Below, one piece after another: positions 1-12,183 of a stretch of 64,000 nt of DNA. This DNA comes from Przewalskia tangutica (Eukaryota > Streptophyta > Magnoliopsida > Solanales > Solanaceae): positions 35,626,446 through 35,690,445 of the forward strand of contig CM056724.1 of NCBI GenBank assembly GCA_029844215.1, written 5' to 3'. Position 1 is the stretch's first letter, and every line of letters starts with the position of its first letter. The translations under genes and the position numbers were made by a program. The notes under the pieces are model-generated. The model was given only the letters and a program-made list of their open reading frames with translations. It had not been told where the DNA came from and ran no database searches.

Positions 1-174
1 CCTTTAAAAATGAGGATACAGTTCGTGGGACGAGCATAGTTTAGCAAGGCAATTTTTTTTATAATACTGGGGATTTTGCTTTGTCAGACTCTTGATAGTG
101 TGCTGAATTTACTTAAAACATTATTTAATTAAATAAATTGTGGTGTTGAATTCAAAACTTCGCGTAGTTATGTT
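1..174. other. Flanking sequence left of copia-1
   Basis: AT-rich sequence with no recognisable coding content. It is the left flank of the copia-1 insertion. The last five bases, ATGTT (170-174), pair with ATATT at 24290-24294 as a probable target-site duplication with one mismatch. Confidence 0.5.
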
Positions 175-1670
175 TGAAAGTATATTTATGTCGTAGAGAC
201 AATCTATATTAGGGCAAATGTACTTTATATACACATTCATATTTATATTAATGAAGATTAATATTATGACATTTGCACTTATTAAATTATTTGTTGATTG
301 TCTGTAATATTCTATAATTGCATCCTTAGATGTTACATGGTTATTAATAATATGAGAGATTAATATTATAATGTAACTCTTAAAATGCCTTGACTAATGA
401 TCATCGAGAATGGGATATCGATGATATGTGATACGTCGACATGTGGTCTGCATCATATCCTTAGGGATGTAGTATGCCTCACCTGCTATGAGTTATGACA
501 ACTCGTGATAGACACATGGATACTTGTAGAAGTATTGATATACACCCTGCTGATGTACTATTTGTTATATATGTCTAAAGTATCATCAGCATGTGGGAGA
601 TAGAAGTTCTTATACTTGAGGTCGATACACGCCTTGTTTACAGAGTAATGTACTTTGATTCCGTCCTAAGCTCAAGTGTCTTATAGGTTGAGACACGACT
701 TGTTTTGGGTATATTGCGACATAGATTAAAGGTGGTAGTTAAGCCAATATTAGGATTCATTCCTTGAATGTATCTTCGAGAGCACACTTAGATTCTCATA
801 TGATATTAGGTTGACTAAGTCATTGGTCAATGCAGTAGACATATCCTTAATATGGTCTTGTTTTCAGCTAATATAGATGAGATACAATGATCAAGCCATT
901 TGGATAGACACTTGGCAGATCCTAAGCTTGATCGAGTGTGTTTTGAATGAAAGGATTTTATCTTCCTACATAGAGGTTCAGTTCACAGGCTTCATGTAAC
1001 TATACTTCACATATTGAGTTGGTCTTCCGGTGCCATCTAAGAGTTCCGTGTAGACCCTAATGTTATTAGTGTCGATATATGAAGGCTTGTAGGGTAATAC
1101 TAAGTCAATTGTTCCGTCGATTCTAGGATGTAATCAGAGAGAATATAAATGTTCGGTTTATGATCGAGACATTAGAATAAATAATAATAATTTAATTAAA
1201 TCGAGATGGTATTTCAGATTTAATTAAAATAGAAACGAGACAGAATTGGACAAGGGTCGCGGCGCCATGTATCCAGTGGGTTCGAATGACCCACTCTGCT
1301 TCGGTTTCTGGGCCTGACCCACGTGGAAAACCCTAGCTGGTTTTTCAGCTATAAATAGAAGGTTCAATCATTATTTTAATACACACAATTCACAAGAATT
1401 ATTCTCTACTAAAACTCTGCCGGATTTTCTAGCTTTCCGAAAGAGTAATTACATCGGAATATTGACTTGCAAATCGAGGAACGATTGCGTGCTCACCCTG
1501 GCTTACACTTGAAGAGAAGATTCCAGATTTTGCCAACTGTAAGTGTTCTTTCGAAGCATTACAATTTCTATGTGTTTGTCATTGTATAATCAACCATCAG
1601 TTTGACCGCCCGTCGGGTTTGAAACATAAATTTTCAAATTTATTTGTATTATGCGAACGACAAAACCTAC
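175..1670 (+). repeat. copia-1 5' LTR
   Basis: It aligns along its length with 7686-8642 plus 23697-24289. It begins TGAAAG and ends about 4 bp before the PBS. The terminal CA visible in the 3' LTR is eroded here. Compared with the 3' LTR it lacks about 55 bp inside the GC-rich tract near 1255. U3 carries GC-rich sequence at 1257-1272 and a TATA box at 1350. Confidence 0.9.
1350..1357 (+). promoter_or_regulatory. TATA box of copia-1 5' LTR
   Basis: TATAAATA lies 84 bp downstream of the GGCGCC core in U3. The same arrangement, with TATAAA at 23965, is kept in the 3' LTR. Position and sequence fit a Pol II core promoter; no start site can be assigned from sequence alone. Confidence 0.7.
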
Positions 1671-1673
1671 TGA

Positions 1674-1684
1674 TGGTATCGAGC
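1674..1684 (+). other. copia-1 primer-binding site, tRNA-iMet type
   Basis: TGGTATCGAGC follows the LTR by about 3 bp. It matches the usual copia PBS, complementary to the 3' end of initiator tRNA-Met, apart from one missing base. Confidence 0.75.
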
Positions 1685-3500
1685 ACTGAGCTATTTTGTG
1701 TGATTATATAATGTTTATTAATGATAATATGGGTTAAAATTTGTTTAAATCTAATTTTATGTCGTTAAAAAGCTTTAAAACCTTAAATCTCAAGAACGCA
1801 TAATCCTTGTCTCTTAAACTACTGAACAATGATGTAATCGAGGAAGTCATTCCGATCTAACTCTTCTAAGATGATGTGCGTTACTGGTTCGTTTGAACAT
1901 GGTGCACTGAGACGAAGAACGGGAAAGGATTGGATGATGGTCGATGAACGTGTTGTTTAATGGTGAAGGGGTACGAGGTTGAATCTGTAAATCTGACCCT
2001 ATACCAGTTTTAGGGTTTCAGAATTAGAGAATTTTAAATTTCTGGGGCAGTAGCGTCGTGGCTCCACGATGAAGTGTCGCGGCGCTGCCTGAGTTTGTCA
2101 GAAGCGTCGTGGCTCCGTTATGGAGCGCCGCGACACTGTTCATCCTGAAAGCTTAAATTATTTTTTTCGTCACTGCCTCTGAGTAGCCGCGGCGCCGACG
2201 GTGTTTTTTAAAAAAAATAAAAAATTTATTATTTTTTGAATCAGAAACTAAAGTTTTCAATATTTCAGATTCTGATTCTGAAGTTTAAAAGGTTTCAGAA
2301 TCTGAAAGTTAAAATAAAGTTTTTGAAAACTGAATTTTTAAAATCTAGAAATTGCAAACAGGTCCCTGAAACTTGAAAATATTTTCTGAAAATTAAAATT
2401 TGGATTTTCTGAATTTCATTAGGTTCAAATTGAATTTTTTAAATTCTTGAAGGACTAAACTGTAAATTCTAAAAGTTTACAGAATTTCCTGAAAATCAAA
2501 ATTTTAAAATCAGAAAATGTTTAGGGATTGTTTGGCATACACATAGATTTTAGAGTTTAGACAAATAGACCCATGATTATCATTAATTGTATATTATTGA
2601 ATAATATACGTATGTGCTAAGTGTCTAAATGCGAACATTTAATTATTAGCATAATGTCCGTCATTATTTTCTGGGTAGGCGGCGCCCAGTAATTAATTTA
2701 CATAAATGACTGCTATAACTGTCTGGGTAGGCGGCGCCCATTATTTGATTAAACTCATCTTTTATCATGCCTATTGGGTTGATGGTTTCCAATCTAAACG
2801 TGTTTTAGAAATTGCATGATAGGATGTTGTATGAAATATGACATGTATGTTGAGCTTGGTTGAAATCCCCGAAAACTGAAAAATGTTCCCCAAACATTGA
2901 ATACAAGTCAAATCAAAACGCATCGTCCATTATAATTGTTAGAGTGCAAAATCTTTTTCGCCGATATGAGTATTTATGCCAAATCATTTGCTCTAACTCT
3001 ACGAGGACTCAGACTCTTTCGTAAATGTGTTAAATGTAAAAGTAAATGAGAAACTTTTGTGGGTATTTACACCAAATTGTTTGCTCTCAAAGGCCAAATT
3101 TACATAGTTACATAAACGCAGTCGTGTAATGGGGTTGACTTGCTTAGATAAATTTTGGAGCCAAGTGTCAGACTAATCTAAGGACGCAGGATTAAAATGA
3201 ATTATTTAATCAACCAAGAGTTGCAAATAAGCTTTGCAATTGGTTTATACCTACCAAAATATGCTATTGAAGTTATCAGCCAAAGCAAACGCGGTTATAT
3301 CATAGGTTTGGATCTTGGCCCATTATGACCTTAAAATGTTTTAGGTCCGTATTCTACCTTGGGGTCGTAGAAGTATGCAAAAATAGTGGGAGCTAATTAA
3401 ACAAAAGATCATGTTAAATTAGTTTAAAATGAATGTGTATAAAAGGGAAAATAAATTTTGATTGTATTTTCCTATCTATCTATATCTTCAGATCTTCAGA
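1685..3500 (+). other. copia-1 untranslated leader with two GC-rich tracts
   Basis: No coding sequence was recognised between PBS and gag. The leader is AT-rich with two GC-rich islands. One is 2045-2200, with several variants of a GCGYCGYGGC-type motif. The other is 2671-2740, where CTGGGTAGGCGGCGCCCA occurs twice, 52 bp apart. Between them (2220-2530) lies AT-rich, purine-biased sequence repeating variants of TTCAGAATCTGAAA. Confidence 0.6.
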
Positions 3501-4352
3501 ATGTCGAGTCTATCACTAAAGATGCTTATTGAAATGAACAAACTCACCAGACCGAATTATCTAGATTGGCTTAGGAATCTAAGAATTGTCCTAAGGTAAG
3601 AGAAAATTGAGTATGTATTGGACAAGGTTTCCCCCATAGTGTCTGCTGAAGACTCTGTTGAGTATGCTACTTTTGACAAGGTTGCTTATCAAAAGCATCT
3701 TGATGATGCCACATCTGCACAATGTGTTATGCTATCTTCCATGTCAGTGGAACTGCAAAGACAACATGATAACATGGGTCCTAACGAGATGCTAAGACAT
3801 TTAAAGAGTCTCTATTACTCTCAGTCCCAGACACTGTAATATGAGTTATTGATAGACCTTTTTAAATGTAAGTTGATTGAAGGAGGCCAAGTGTCTCAAC
3901 ATATGCTGAAGATGATAGGGGCTAATTGAAAGGTTGGCCTCAATTGGTATTGATCTTCAAAGTAGAGTTGCTTTCACGCTGATCCTAAATTCACTTCCTC
4001 GTTCGTTTGAGAGTTTCATCATTAACTACAACATGAATGGAACTAAAGCGAATCTGCCTAAATTGCATAATATGCTAAAGACTTTTGAATCATAAATCTC
4101 TAAGGGCAAAATTGTGCTCATGGTAAGCTCCTCTAGTCATCCCAAACGGAAAGGTAAGGAATGGCAGAAGAAGAAGGGCAAAGCTAACGTTGCGCCCGCA
4201 ACAATGAAACCTAAGGGAAGGGCGAATAAGAAGAAAGTTATCCCGACTAAGGATGTATGCATGAATTACAATTGAAAGGGGCATTGGAAGAGAGGTTGCA
4301 CTGCTCTAGGAGGAGGGAAGACACCTAGTGCTTCAGCCTCTAGTGGACAAGT
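3501..4352 (+). pseudogene. gag: copia-1 gag (nucleocapsid) pseudogene
   Basis: An ATG at 3501 opens a copia-type Gag: the segment containing NYLDWLRNLRIVLR, then a stop at about 3598, then an open stretch to 3839 with LDDATSAQCVMLSSMS, then further stops. Gag would coat the RNA and form the virus-like particle. The zinc knuckle is recognisable near 4258-4302 by its KGHWKRGC half, but its second Cys reads as Tyr and a TGA interrupts it two codons later. It should be untranslatable as a whole. Family assignment is firm; lineage within Ty1/copia is not assigned. Confidence 0.85.
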
Positions 4353-4353
4353 T

Positions 4354-4812
4354 ATGTATGTAATTGAAATAAATCTATCTATAAATAATTTTCATTTCTG
4401 GGTACTAGTTACCGCTTGTGGCTCACATATTTGTACAAATGTGCAGGGGCTAGCTGACAGCAGGAAGGTCGGACCTCGAGAGGTGGACCTGCGTGTTGGA
4501 AATGGAGCACAAGTTGATGTTGAGCGCATGAGAACTTATAGACTAGATTTACCTTCTAGCAAATGTTTAGTGTTGAGCAATTGTTTTTATGTTCCCTCGT
4601 TAATGAGGAACATCATTTCCATTCATGTTTTAGACATGAAAGGGTTTTCCTCAAACATATTTAATGACAGTATGATATTGTCTTTTAATGATGTTGTGTT
4701 TGGAATTGCGCCTCTTGTAAATGGATTGTATACACTAAACTGTAGTCGAGAAATTTTCAATATACAAAACAAACGAGCTACAATAAGTAAAATAAATTCT
4801 ACCTACCTGTGA
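4354..4812 (+). pseudogene. copia-1 aspartic protease region, catalytically dead
   Basis: An open stretch of 152 codons that reads as the copia protease followed by the start of the GAG-pre-integrase domain. The active-site segment reads WVLVTACGSHIC (about 4400-4435). The position that holds the catalytic Asp of the D-T/S-G triad is Val and the Gly is Ala, so cleavage of the polyprotein would be impossible even without the downstream stop. The stop at 4810 replaces a residue just before HCRLGHI, the pre-integrase His/Cys segment. Confidence 0.85.
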
Positions 4813-6050
4813 CATTGTAGACTTGGTCATATCAATCAAACAAGGATAGAACGATTGAGGAACCTTAACTACCTCAAACCATTTGACTTAGAATTTTATG
4901 GTAACTGTGAATCCTGTTTGAAAAGTAAGATGACCAATAAGCCTCTTTCTGAAAAGGGGATACGAGCCAAAAAGGTGCTTGAGTTGGTACATAATGACGT
5001 ATGTGGACCATTTTCGACTCAATCTAGAGGAGGTTTTCCTTTATTTCATCACTTTTACAGACGACTTGACAAGGTATGTATATGTGTATCTCATGAAATA
5101 CAAGTCTGAGGCCTTCGAAAAGTTTAGGGAGTACAAGTGTGAAGTGGAGAAACAACTCGCAAAAAGTATCAAGACTCTTCGATCTGATCGAGGAGGTGAG
5201 TACTTAAGTAAAGAATTTCTAGATTACATGAAGCTACATGAAGATCATTCTGAATGGACGCCTCCTGGAACACCACAAATGAATGGTGTTGCCGAGAAGA
5301 GAAACCGAACCCTACTTGATATGGTTCGTTCCATGATGAGCTTTACAGCTCTACCAACAAATCTTTAGGGATATGCTATACAAACCTCGATATATGTTCT
5401 GAACAGGATTCCTTCCAAATCAGTTGAAAAGTCGCCATATGAGATATAGTGTGGCAAGATGCCAACTCTTAGACCCTAATGGGGGTGTTCTGCATATGTC
5501 AGGAAGATGTTCACTGATAAATTGGAATCCAAGAGTGAGAAATATTACTTTGTAGGGTATCCAAAGGAGACTCAGGGATACTATTTCTATCTTCTTAGCG
5601 AGCATAATATCATTGTTTAGGAACGTAACTTTCCTTGAAGAAGAATATGTCTACAAGGAAGAGAGCTGCACAGAGATAGAACTTGAAGAAATTCAAGAAC
5701 AACAAAGTAACATAGAGGTTGAATCCTTGACGAATATTCAAAGCAAGAATTCAGTGGGAGCTTTTGGCGAAGATTGTGTACTTAGGATACGCCATTTGGC
5801 CAGTGGGAGTGTTGCGAGGAATGATGCAGAAATGCAAGACCCTCCTACACATACCTTGGGAGCAAGTGCAGTGATCACACCTCCTCCAATTCAGGAAAGG
5901 CATGAAAATGATATTCCTGAAAACTCTCATGTTGGTGGATCAACCAACACACAAAACCTTCTCACAATCAGAACATATCTAGAACTGAACTACAAAACAA
6001 TCAACTCCGTAGGTCGACTAAAACTCATCGTCCTCCAAAAAGACTAAATC
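4813..6050 (+). pseudogene. copia-1 integrase and integrase-RT linker, frameshifted
   Basis: Begins with the pre-integrase HCRLGHI segment (4813). The core domain is split over two frames: 4855-5109 carries ELVHNDVCGPF and 4979-5368 carries TLRSDRGGEY and GVAEKRNRTL. All three catalytic acidic residues of the DDE triad are visible, but a frameshift near 5030 separates the first from the other two. Several stops follow 5368, then an open segment 5613-6047, acidic and then Pro-rich, that fits the variable linker before reverse transcriptase. The enzyme would insert cDNA into host DNA. Confidence 0.85.
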
Positions 6051-6990
6051 TACTTGTGAAAACATATAGTGAGATAGATATTACAGATGATGATGAGCCT
6101 ACAACCTATAATTAAGCAATGGTAGACATTGATTCGAAGAGATGGCAAAAAGCCATGAAATCTGAAATGGAATCTATGTATGTCAATAAAGTGTGGAACT
6201 TGGTTGATTTGCCAAATGGGATTAAACCATAGCTTGCAAATGAGTCTTCAAGAAGAAATTGATGCATTTGGCAAGGTTCAGACTTATAAAGCTTGACTGA
6301 TGACTAAAGGATATAATTAGCGGCCTGGTGTCGATTATGATGAAACCTTTTCACCTGTTGCTAAGATTAAGTCTATTCGAATTTTGCTTGCGATAGTTGC
6401 ACATTATGACTATGACATTTGGTAGATGGACGTCAAAACTGCATTCCTCAATGGTAATCTAATTGAGGAAGTGTATATGAAACAACCCGAGGGTTTTTCA
6501 TCTGAGTCTAAACCAAATAATGTGTGCAAGCTACAAAAGTCCATTTATGGACTTAAGCAAGCCTCTAGGAGTTGGAATATTTGCTTTGACAAGGCTATCA
6601 AGTCATTTGATTTTGTCAGAAGCAAATAAGATCCTTGTGTTTATAGCAAACGCAAGGATGATGGTACTGTCTTAATTGTTATATATGTTGATGACATATT
6701 AATAATGGAGACAATAAGACTCTCATGCAGTCATTCAAAGAGTGATTGTCCAATACCGTCATGATGAAGGACTTAGGTGAAGCCTGCTACATTATGGGAA
6801 TTAGGATCTATAGAGATAGATCTAATAGATTGTTGGGGTTGTCATAGTCGGTCTACATAGGCAAAATGCTTAGATGTTTTTCTATGGAGAATTCCAAGAA
6901 AGACGGTATTCCAATAGGTCAAGACATCAAGTTATCTAAGAAGGATTGCCCTTCTAGTGCTGTAGAACTTGAGCACATGAAGAGGGTCCC
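6051..6990 (+). pseudogene. copia-1 reverse transcriptase, multiple stops
   Basis: Recognisable copia RT segments in order: KRWQKAMKSEME (about 6140), then stops and frameshifts, MDVKTAFLNGNL (6426, with the first palm-domain Asp), KSIYGLKQASRSW (about 6540), and the catalytic YVDD box near 6686. A stop at 6627 and others at both ends break the frame. The enzyme copies the element RNA into DNA inside the particle; this copy cannot. Confidence 0.88.
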
Positions 6991-7005
6991 ATATGTTTCG
7001 GCTAT

Positions 7006-7665
7006 ATGATCAATCGTACATGCCATGACTTAACTAGGCCAGATGTGGCATTTTCACTTAGTATGAATTGCAAATTCCAGCAGAATCCTGGTGATGAATA
7101 CTGGAAGGCAGTCAAAAGTATTCTTAAGTATCTCAGACGTACTAAAGATTACTTATTTGCCTATGATGGAGATGAGAAGCTAGTTTCTACTGGATACACT
7201 GATGCTAGCTTCCAGAAAGATGTTGATGACTTCAAATCTCAGTCTGGTTACACGTTCATTTTCAATGGTGGAGCAATGAGTTGGAAGAGTTCCAAACAAG
7301 CTACAACTGCTGATTTGACTACTGAAGTAGAGTACATTGTTGGATCGGAAGCTGGTAAAAAGGTTGTCGCGATTTTTGAGTTCCTAAAGGAACTAGGGGT
7401 TGTTCCGAGTGCTAGTTGTCCAATAACCATTTATTGTGACAACACTGGTGCAATTGCGCAGGCAAGAGAACCAAGATCAACAAACAGAAACAAGAATGTA
7501 CCACGAAAGTACCACATAATCAGAAAGATGGTGGAGACTGAAGATATTAGATTAGATTATGTTCCCACAGATAATAATCTAGCAGACCCATTTACTAAAC
7601 CATTAATTTTGGTTAAGCATAATGGTCATTTTGAGAACATGGGTATTAGATATGTTGGTGATTGA
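7006..7665 (+). pseudogene. copia-1 RNase H domain, still open
   Basis: A 219-codon open frame covering the RT connection and RNase H. GYTDASF, the Glu in TTEVEYI and YCDNTGAI supply catalytic acidic residues, and the C-terminal DYVPTDNNLADPFTKPL is characteristic of copia polyproteins. It is the only domain without an internal stop. It normally follows RT in one polyprotein and has no start of its own. It ends 20 bp before the 3' LTR, the usual arrangement. Confidence 0.88.
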
Positions 7666-7685
7666 CTCTAGGCCAAATGGAAGAT
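7666..7685 (+). other. copia-1 polypurine tract
   Basis: The purine-rich run AAATGGAAGAT abuts the first base of the 3' LTR, where plus-strand DNA synthesis would be primed. Confidence 0.6.
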
Positions 7686-8642
7686 TGAAAGTATATTTAT
7701 GTCCTAGAGATAATCTACATTAGGACAAATGTACTTTATATACACATTCATATTTATATTAATGGAGATTAATATTATGACATTTGCACTTATTAAATTA
7801 TTTGTTGATTGTCTGTAATATTCTATAATTGCATCCTTAGAGGTTACATGGTTATTAATAATATGAGAGATTAATATTATAATGTAACTCTTAAAATGCC
7901 TCGACTAATGATCATCGAGAATGGGATATCGATGATATGTGATACGTCGACATGTGGTCTGCATCATATCCTTAGGGATGTAGTATGTCTCATCTGCTAC
8001 GAGTTATGGCAACTCGTGATGGACATATGGATACTTGTAGAAGTATTGGTATACCTTGCTGATGTACTATTTGTTATATATGTCTAAAGTGTCATCAGCG
8101 TGTAGGAGATAGACGTCCTTAGACTTGAGGTCGATACACGTCTTGTTTACAAAGTAATGTACTTTGATCATGTCCTAAGCTCAAATTCCTTATAGGCTGA
8201 GACGCGGCTTGTATTGGGTATATTGTGACGTAGATTAAAGGTAGTAGTTAAGCCAAGATTAGGATTCATTCCTCGAATGTATCTTCGAGAGAACACTCAT
8301 ATTCTCATATGGTATTAGGTTGACTAAGTCATTGGTCAATGCAATAGAAATATCATTGATATGGTCTTGTTGTCAGCTAATATAGATGAGATATAATGAT
8401 CAAGTCATTTGGATAGACACATGGCAGATTCTAAGCTTGATCGAGTGTGTCGTGAATCAAAGGGTTTTATCTTCCCACATAGAGGTTCAGTTCACAGGTT
8501 TCGTGTAACTATACTTCACATATTGAGTTCGTCTTCCGGCACCATCTAGGAATTCTGTGTAGACCCTAATGTTATTAGTGTCGATATGTGAAGGTCTGTA
8601 GGGTAACACTAAGTTAATTGTTCCATCGATTCAAGGATGTAA
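7686..8642 (+). repeat. copia-1 3' LTR, first part
   Basis: Matches 175-1130 of the 5' LTR and stops where element A was inserted. The last five bases (8638-8642, TGTAA) are one copy of the TSD of A. Confidence 0.92.
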
Positions 8643-9871
8643 TGTTAGCGATTTTTCAAATGCTCACGCAAGTGTATGTATCATTCCAAGTAATATAGTC
8701 TGTAAGACCGAATATCGTTCACAGAGACTGATTTTCAATTAACGAACATCTAATCTATTTGGCTAACGATAGCTTGATTGGATTTTATCTATGAACTAGC
8801 TAGAGTAGTTGCAAGAATTAAACTAAATATGTTTTGGCTTAAATCAGTTATGGTGGAAATAAGGCTTCCAATATCCCCGACTATTCACTCTTTTCAATCC
8901 TTAATGCAACAACAATGACTTCTTCTTTTACGTTAAGATAGCAGGTTAATTAGTCTGTCTTATATTCTGGTTATGCTATATAAAAGCTCAACCCCAGTGC
9001 AGAAACCTTCTATATTTCTATGATAGATTTTACCACATAGGAGGATTAAGAACAATAACCTAATATGCTACACAAGTATCGGGGTACTTTCGTCCGCGAT
9101 TTTAACCTATGTCTATTCAATTACAGCATATCCAAATCTCCCCTCTCAGATCTCGATTCGAAATCATATAAACTATTATAATTAGTGATCAGTTAACTAT
9201 CAAACATTCAAACCAATATTGAATAAATCTCAACAAGATGAAGAAGAAACAAAACTAATGGATTAATTCATAAAAACGAGTTTCAAACGATTCAATGGAA
9301 AGCCCTAATTAAGAGTTTAGCTCCTAGCCATAGACATGCTAAGAACTAATTCAATATCCAACATGAACTGAAATAAGAACAAAGAAAAGAAAATACCTAG
9401 AACTAGGTCTCCAATCGTGTAGCCTCCAAAACTTGTGTTGAATGAGAGATATTATGAGATCCCCCCTAAAATTTGTCCCAAGGGTTTATTATATGATGTC
9501 AAAAATGTGTGACTTGGACCCTTTTTCCCCTGGCCAATTTCACTTCGGATGTGGAAAAACGCGTCTCGGCCCTGCAGACTGGCGCCGTGGTGCCGCAACT
9601 CCTGCAGCTCCTCTGATAATATGGGGCCACGACCCTGCTATCTGGCGCCGTGGCACTGCTTTCTCTTGTCCGGATCTGCCAACTTTCGTCCTTTTTGCCT
9701 CGGGAGCCTCCTTTTCTGCCTATTTTTAGCTTCTTTTTGTCATTTTGCCATTTAGAACCTCTGTGACTCAAAAGAAAGAAAAATGATCCTAACACGATAC
9801 TAATTTCAACGAAAATCGGAAAAATGTCAACTAAAAATAACTCAAAAAGTGTAGACAAAATATGTCTAACA
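8643..9871 (-). repeat. Element A 3' LTR
   Basis: Near-identical to 22450-23691. The outer end is TGTTAGCG and the end next to the internal region is TCTAACA. U3 holds a GC-rich tract (9558-9660) about 65 bp upstream, on the - strand, of a TATA-like TATAATA at 9487-9493. Open frames crossing the tract on both strands are artefacts of its GC content. Confidence 0.92.
9487..9493 (-). promoter_or_regulatory. TATA-like box of element A 3' LTR
   Basis: TATAATA on the - strand, conserved in the partner LTR at 23308-23314 and placed about 65 bp downstream of the GC-rich tract, as in the other LTRs of this window. Confidence 0.55.
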
Positions 9872-11071
9872 AATACCACCAAACTTAACCTTTACTCGCC
9901 CTCGAGTAAAGATCAAAACAAAATCAAAGAGACAAAAGAAATGACTCAAAGACTCTGATCAAGTGGCTGCACCAAGGTTACTTAGAAAAACATGAATGTC
10001 AGTTGGGATAATATGTTGGAACATACATAGCATAAATTCTTAGCAATCTAGAATTTCAAGTCAGATATTTCGCAAATTCATTTCAATCATAATTAATAGA
10101 AGCATGAACACCTATCATATGCATGTCAATTTTATTCCATATTTCCCACAATGCTATATGCTTGTTTACTTGCTATTCTCCACTAAGCATAAACATACAT
10201 ACTAGAGATCTTCATGACTTTCCAGGGTTGTAATGTAGGCTTAGACAGGGGTAGGTAAAAGTATGCATTTAGGCTCAATTTACGTACCATAGGCGTTATT
10301 TCATTCAACTATTTTCTCATTTTTTTTTTATTTTGTTTTCCTTTTAGTTCATACCTATCATCTTCCTCCTTTTCTTTTGAGAGCATGAGACGCATTCACA
10401 TAACAGACACCCCCAAACTTAAGCTTTTACATATTTTTTATTGGGATGTATCGATTTTTCACTCTCTTTTTGTATTTTTTTCACACTTCTTCATTCCAAT
10501 TTTGCAATTACTGCTTATGGCAAACAAGGGAATCATATGGTGTCAAAGAAAGAACTTATTTTAGGCTCAAAAGGGCTGACTAGGGATACAATTTATGTCA
10601 GGGTAGGTAATGAATGGTAAGAAGACTAACAAAGAAATGCCTGAATCATCTCCCTAACATGTACATCTTAACTATTTCGCCTCAAATAACAAGCAAGCAG
10701 ACTTCATAGACATCTTTCAACCATTCCTTCCACAATTGACAACATATAGGCTAAGTACAAATATTCCAATAATTAGATTTTTCATGAATTTTTGACATAT
10801 CTAACTTAAGCACACAAATTTTTGCTTCTAATTCTATTACATTATCCCACTTAATCCACTAGGTGTTTCTAACAACCACATCATGCATGATCATAAAAAA
10901 TAAATTGACTCATATAGACACAATAAAAGACACAAAATACAATAAAAAGACTCAAAAGCAAATACAAAATAAACTAAGAACCCCCCCCCCCAAACTTAAA
11001 CGACACATTGTCTCAAATGTGTAAAGACTAAAAATTAAAAAGGGACGACTTACAGACATCAAAACAGCGGC
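9872..11071 (-). other. Element A 3' non-coding region with three PPT-like tracts and hairpins
   Basis: About 1.2 kb between the ORF2 stop and the 3' LTR, without coding potential. On the - strand it carries, in order: a hairpin (11003-11022, arms ACACATT/AATGTGT); a purine tract ending in a run of 11 G (10981-10999); a second tract AAGTTTGGGGGTG (10408-10420); a perfect 9-bp hairpin (9890-9911, arms CTTTACTCG/CGAGTAAAG); and the true PPT AAGTTTGGTGGTATT (9872-9886) touching the LTR. The same series occurs in B, C and E. Confidence 0.75.
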
Positions 11072-12183
11072 TCAAAATGGTGGTGGTGGCGACGGATGTT
11101 GCATTGACCACTGATGGAACATGGCACTTAAATCATTGACGCGCTGGCTCAGGTGTTGATGATCTTGCATCATTTGTTGTTGATTTTGCATCATGCTCTC
11201 GTGGTTTTGCAAAGACTGTTGATTTAGAGCAATCGCTCCATCATTGCACCGAGGTTCCAAGGTCGTGAGGTTGGTGGTCGCTCGCCGCTTTCATAGTTCA
11301 CACCGCCTCTCGCTCTTCTTCTTCCTAGCGCAAGGTCTGCTCTAACTGGGCCTCTTCTCCTTTCTGTTGGTCTTGTTGTAGGGTCAGGGAAAGAGTGCAC
11401 TAAACTGTACGTCACATGTGACTGAATCTTCTCGAAAATGACTGTGGAGAACGTTGGGACTCTATGCCTAGCACATAAAACAGATATAAGTGATCCATGT
11501 CCCAATCCGTCGGTGGTAGTCAACCTACTGATCTCTCCTATACTCTGCACTATTTCCTGCCCAATATCAATTGTCTTGCCCGACGTGATTCCATACACAA
11601 GCTTGATTCTGTCCTGGGGCACATTGGAAAAATGAGTTGACGGAATCAAGCGAGCACTTATGAAATATAGCCAATCCCTGGCTGTTCTATTAAATTGGCA
11701 AATGGCAAGTCCCCTGGACCCATTGCGAGAAAAGTTAAATTCGCCACCTGGGTAGCACAATGCTTTTGCAACTACGTCTCACGGATTATAACCTTGGTTC
11801 TCAATATTAGTTGTCCCAAGTACTGCATTCATCGCCTCAGCATCGACGGGCATATACCGCCCTCTCATGAAGCATCTTCCATTTTCTTGTTCCGGATAAT
11901 TAGCATAAAACTCTCGAATAAGACTTGCATTCTGGAGTGTGATTTCTTCTGCATCTACGAACCTTTTCCAACCGTTTGCTTCGATCGTGGCCCTAATAGC
12001 CTCATAGTCACCATCAACATCAAATGGCATGGCATGGTAATCTATGCCTCTTTCTGGTATCAACACTCTAGTACTAATTTTGTTGTATCGATCCTCCACA
12101 TTTTTGTTGGTGAATTGAGTCACATCATAGTCTGGAGCTGATGAAGATGAGGTAGCTCGGGCAGTTCGTTTTCTAGAGGCCAT
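11072..12183 (-). pseudogene. Element A ORF2: 'putative plant transposon protein'-like, one stop and one frameshift
   Basis: Starts at the ATG at 12183 (MASRKRTARATSSSS, a basic Ser-rich N-terminus). It runs about 200 codons to a TGA at 11779, continues in frame to about 11230, then shifts frame to end QWSMQHPSPPPPF at 11072. The middle part (RTARDWLYFISARLIPSTH, then DRIKLVYGITSGKTIDIG) resembles the Pfam family I know as putative plant transposon protein (PF20167, from memory). The C-terminal part is Gln/Met-rich, perhaps coiled-coil, then polyproline. The TGA is a CGA-type change, consistent with cytosine deamination. Function is unknown. Its position is where envelope-like ORFs sit in Athila elements, but no signal peptide or membrane segment is seen. 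The closest relative here is E ORF2 at 57776-58899. Confidence 0.75.

Noticed and set aside
10981..10991. Run of 11 C as an assembly artefact only
   Set aside because: Run length may be inaccurate, but the surrounding AAGTTTGGGG context is conserved in C and E and present in degraded form in B, so the tract itself is real.
11072..12183. ORF2 of A (and of E) as an envelope protein
   Set aside because: Position fits an envelope-like ORF, but no signal peptide, transmembrane segment or cleavage site is visible and the core resembles a different domain family.
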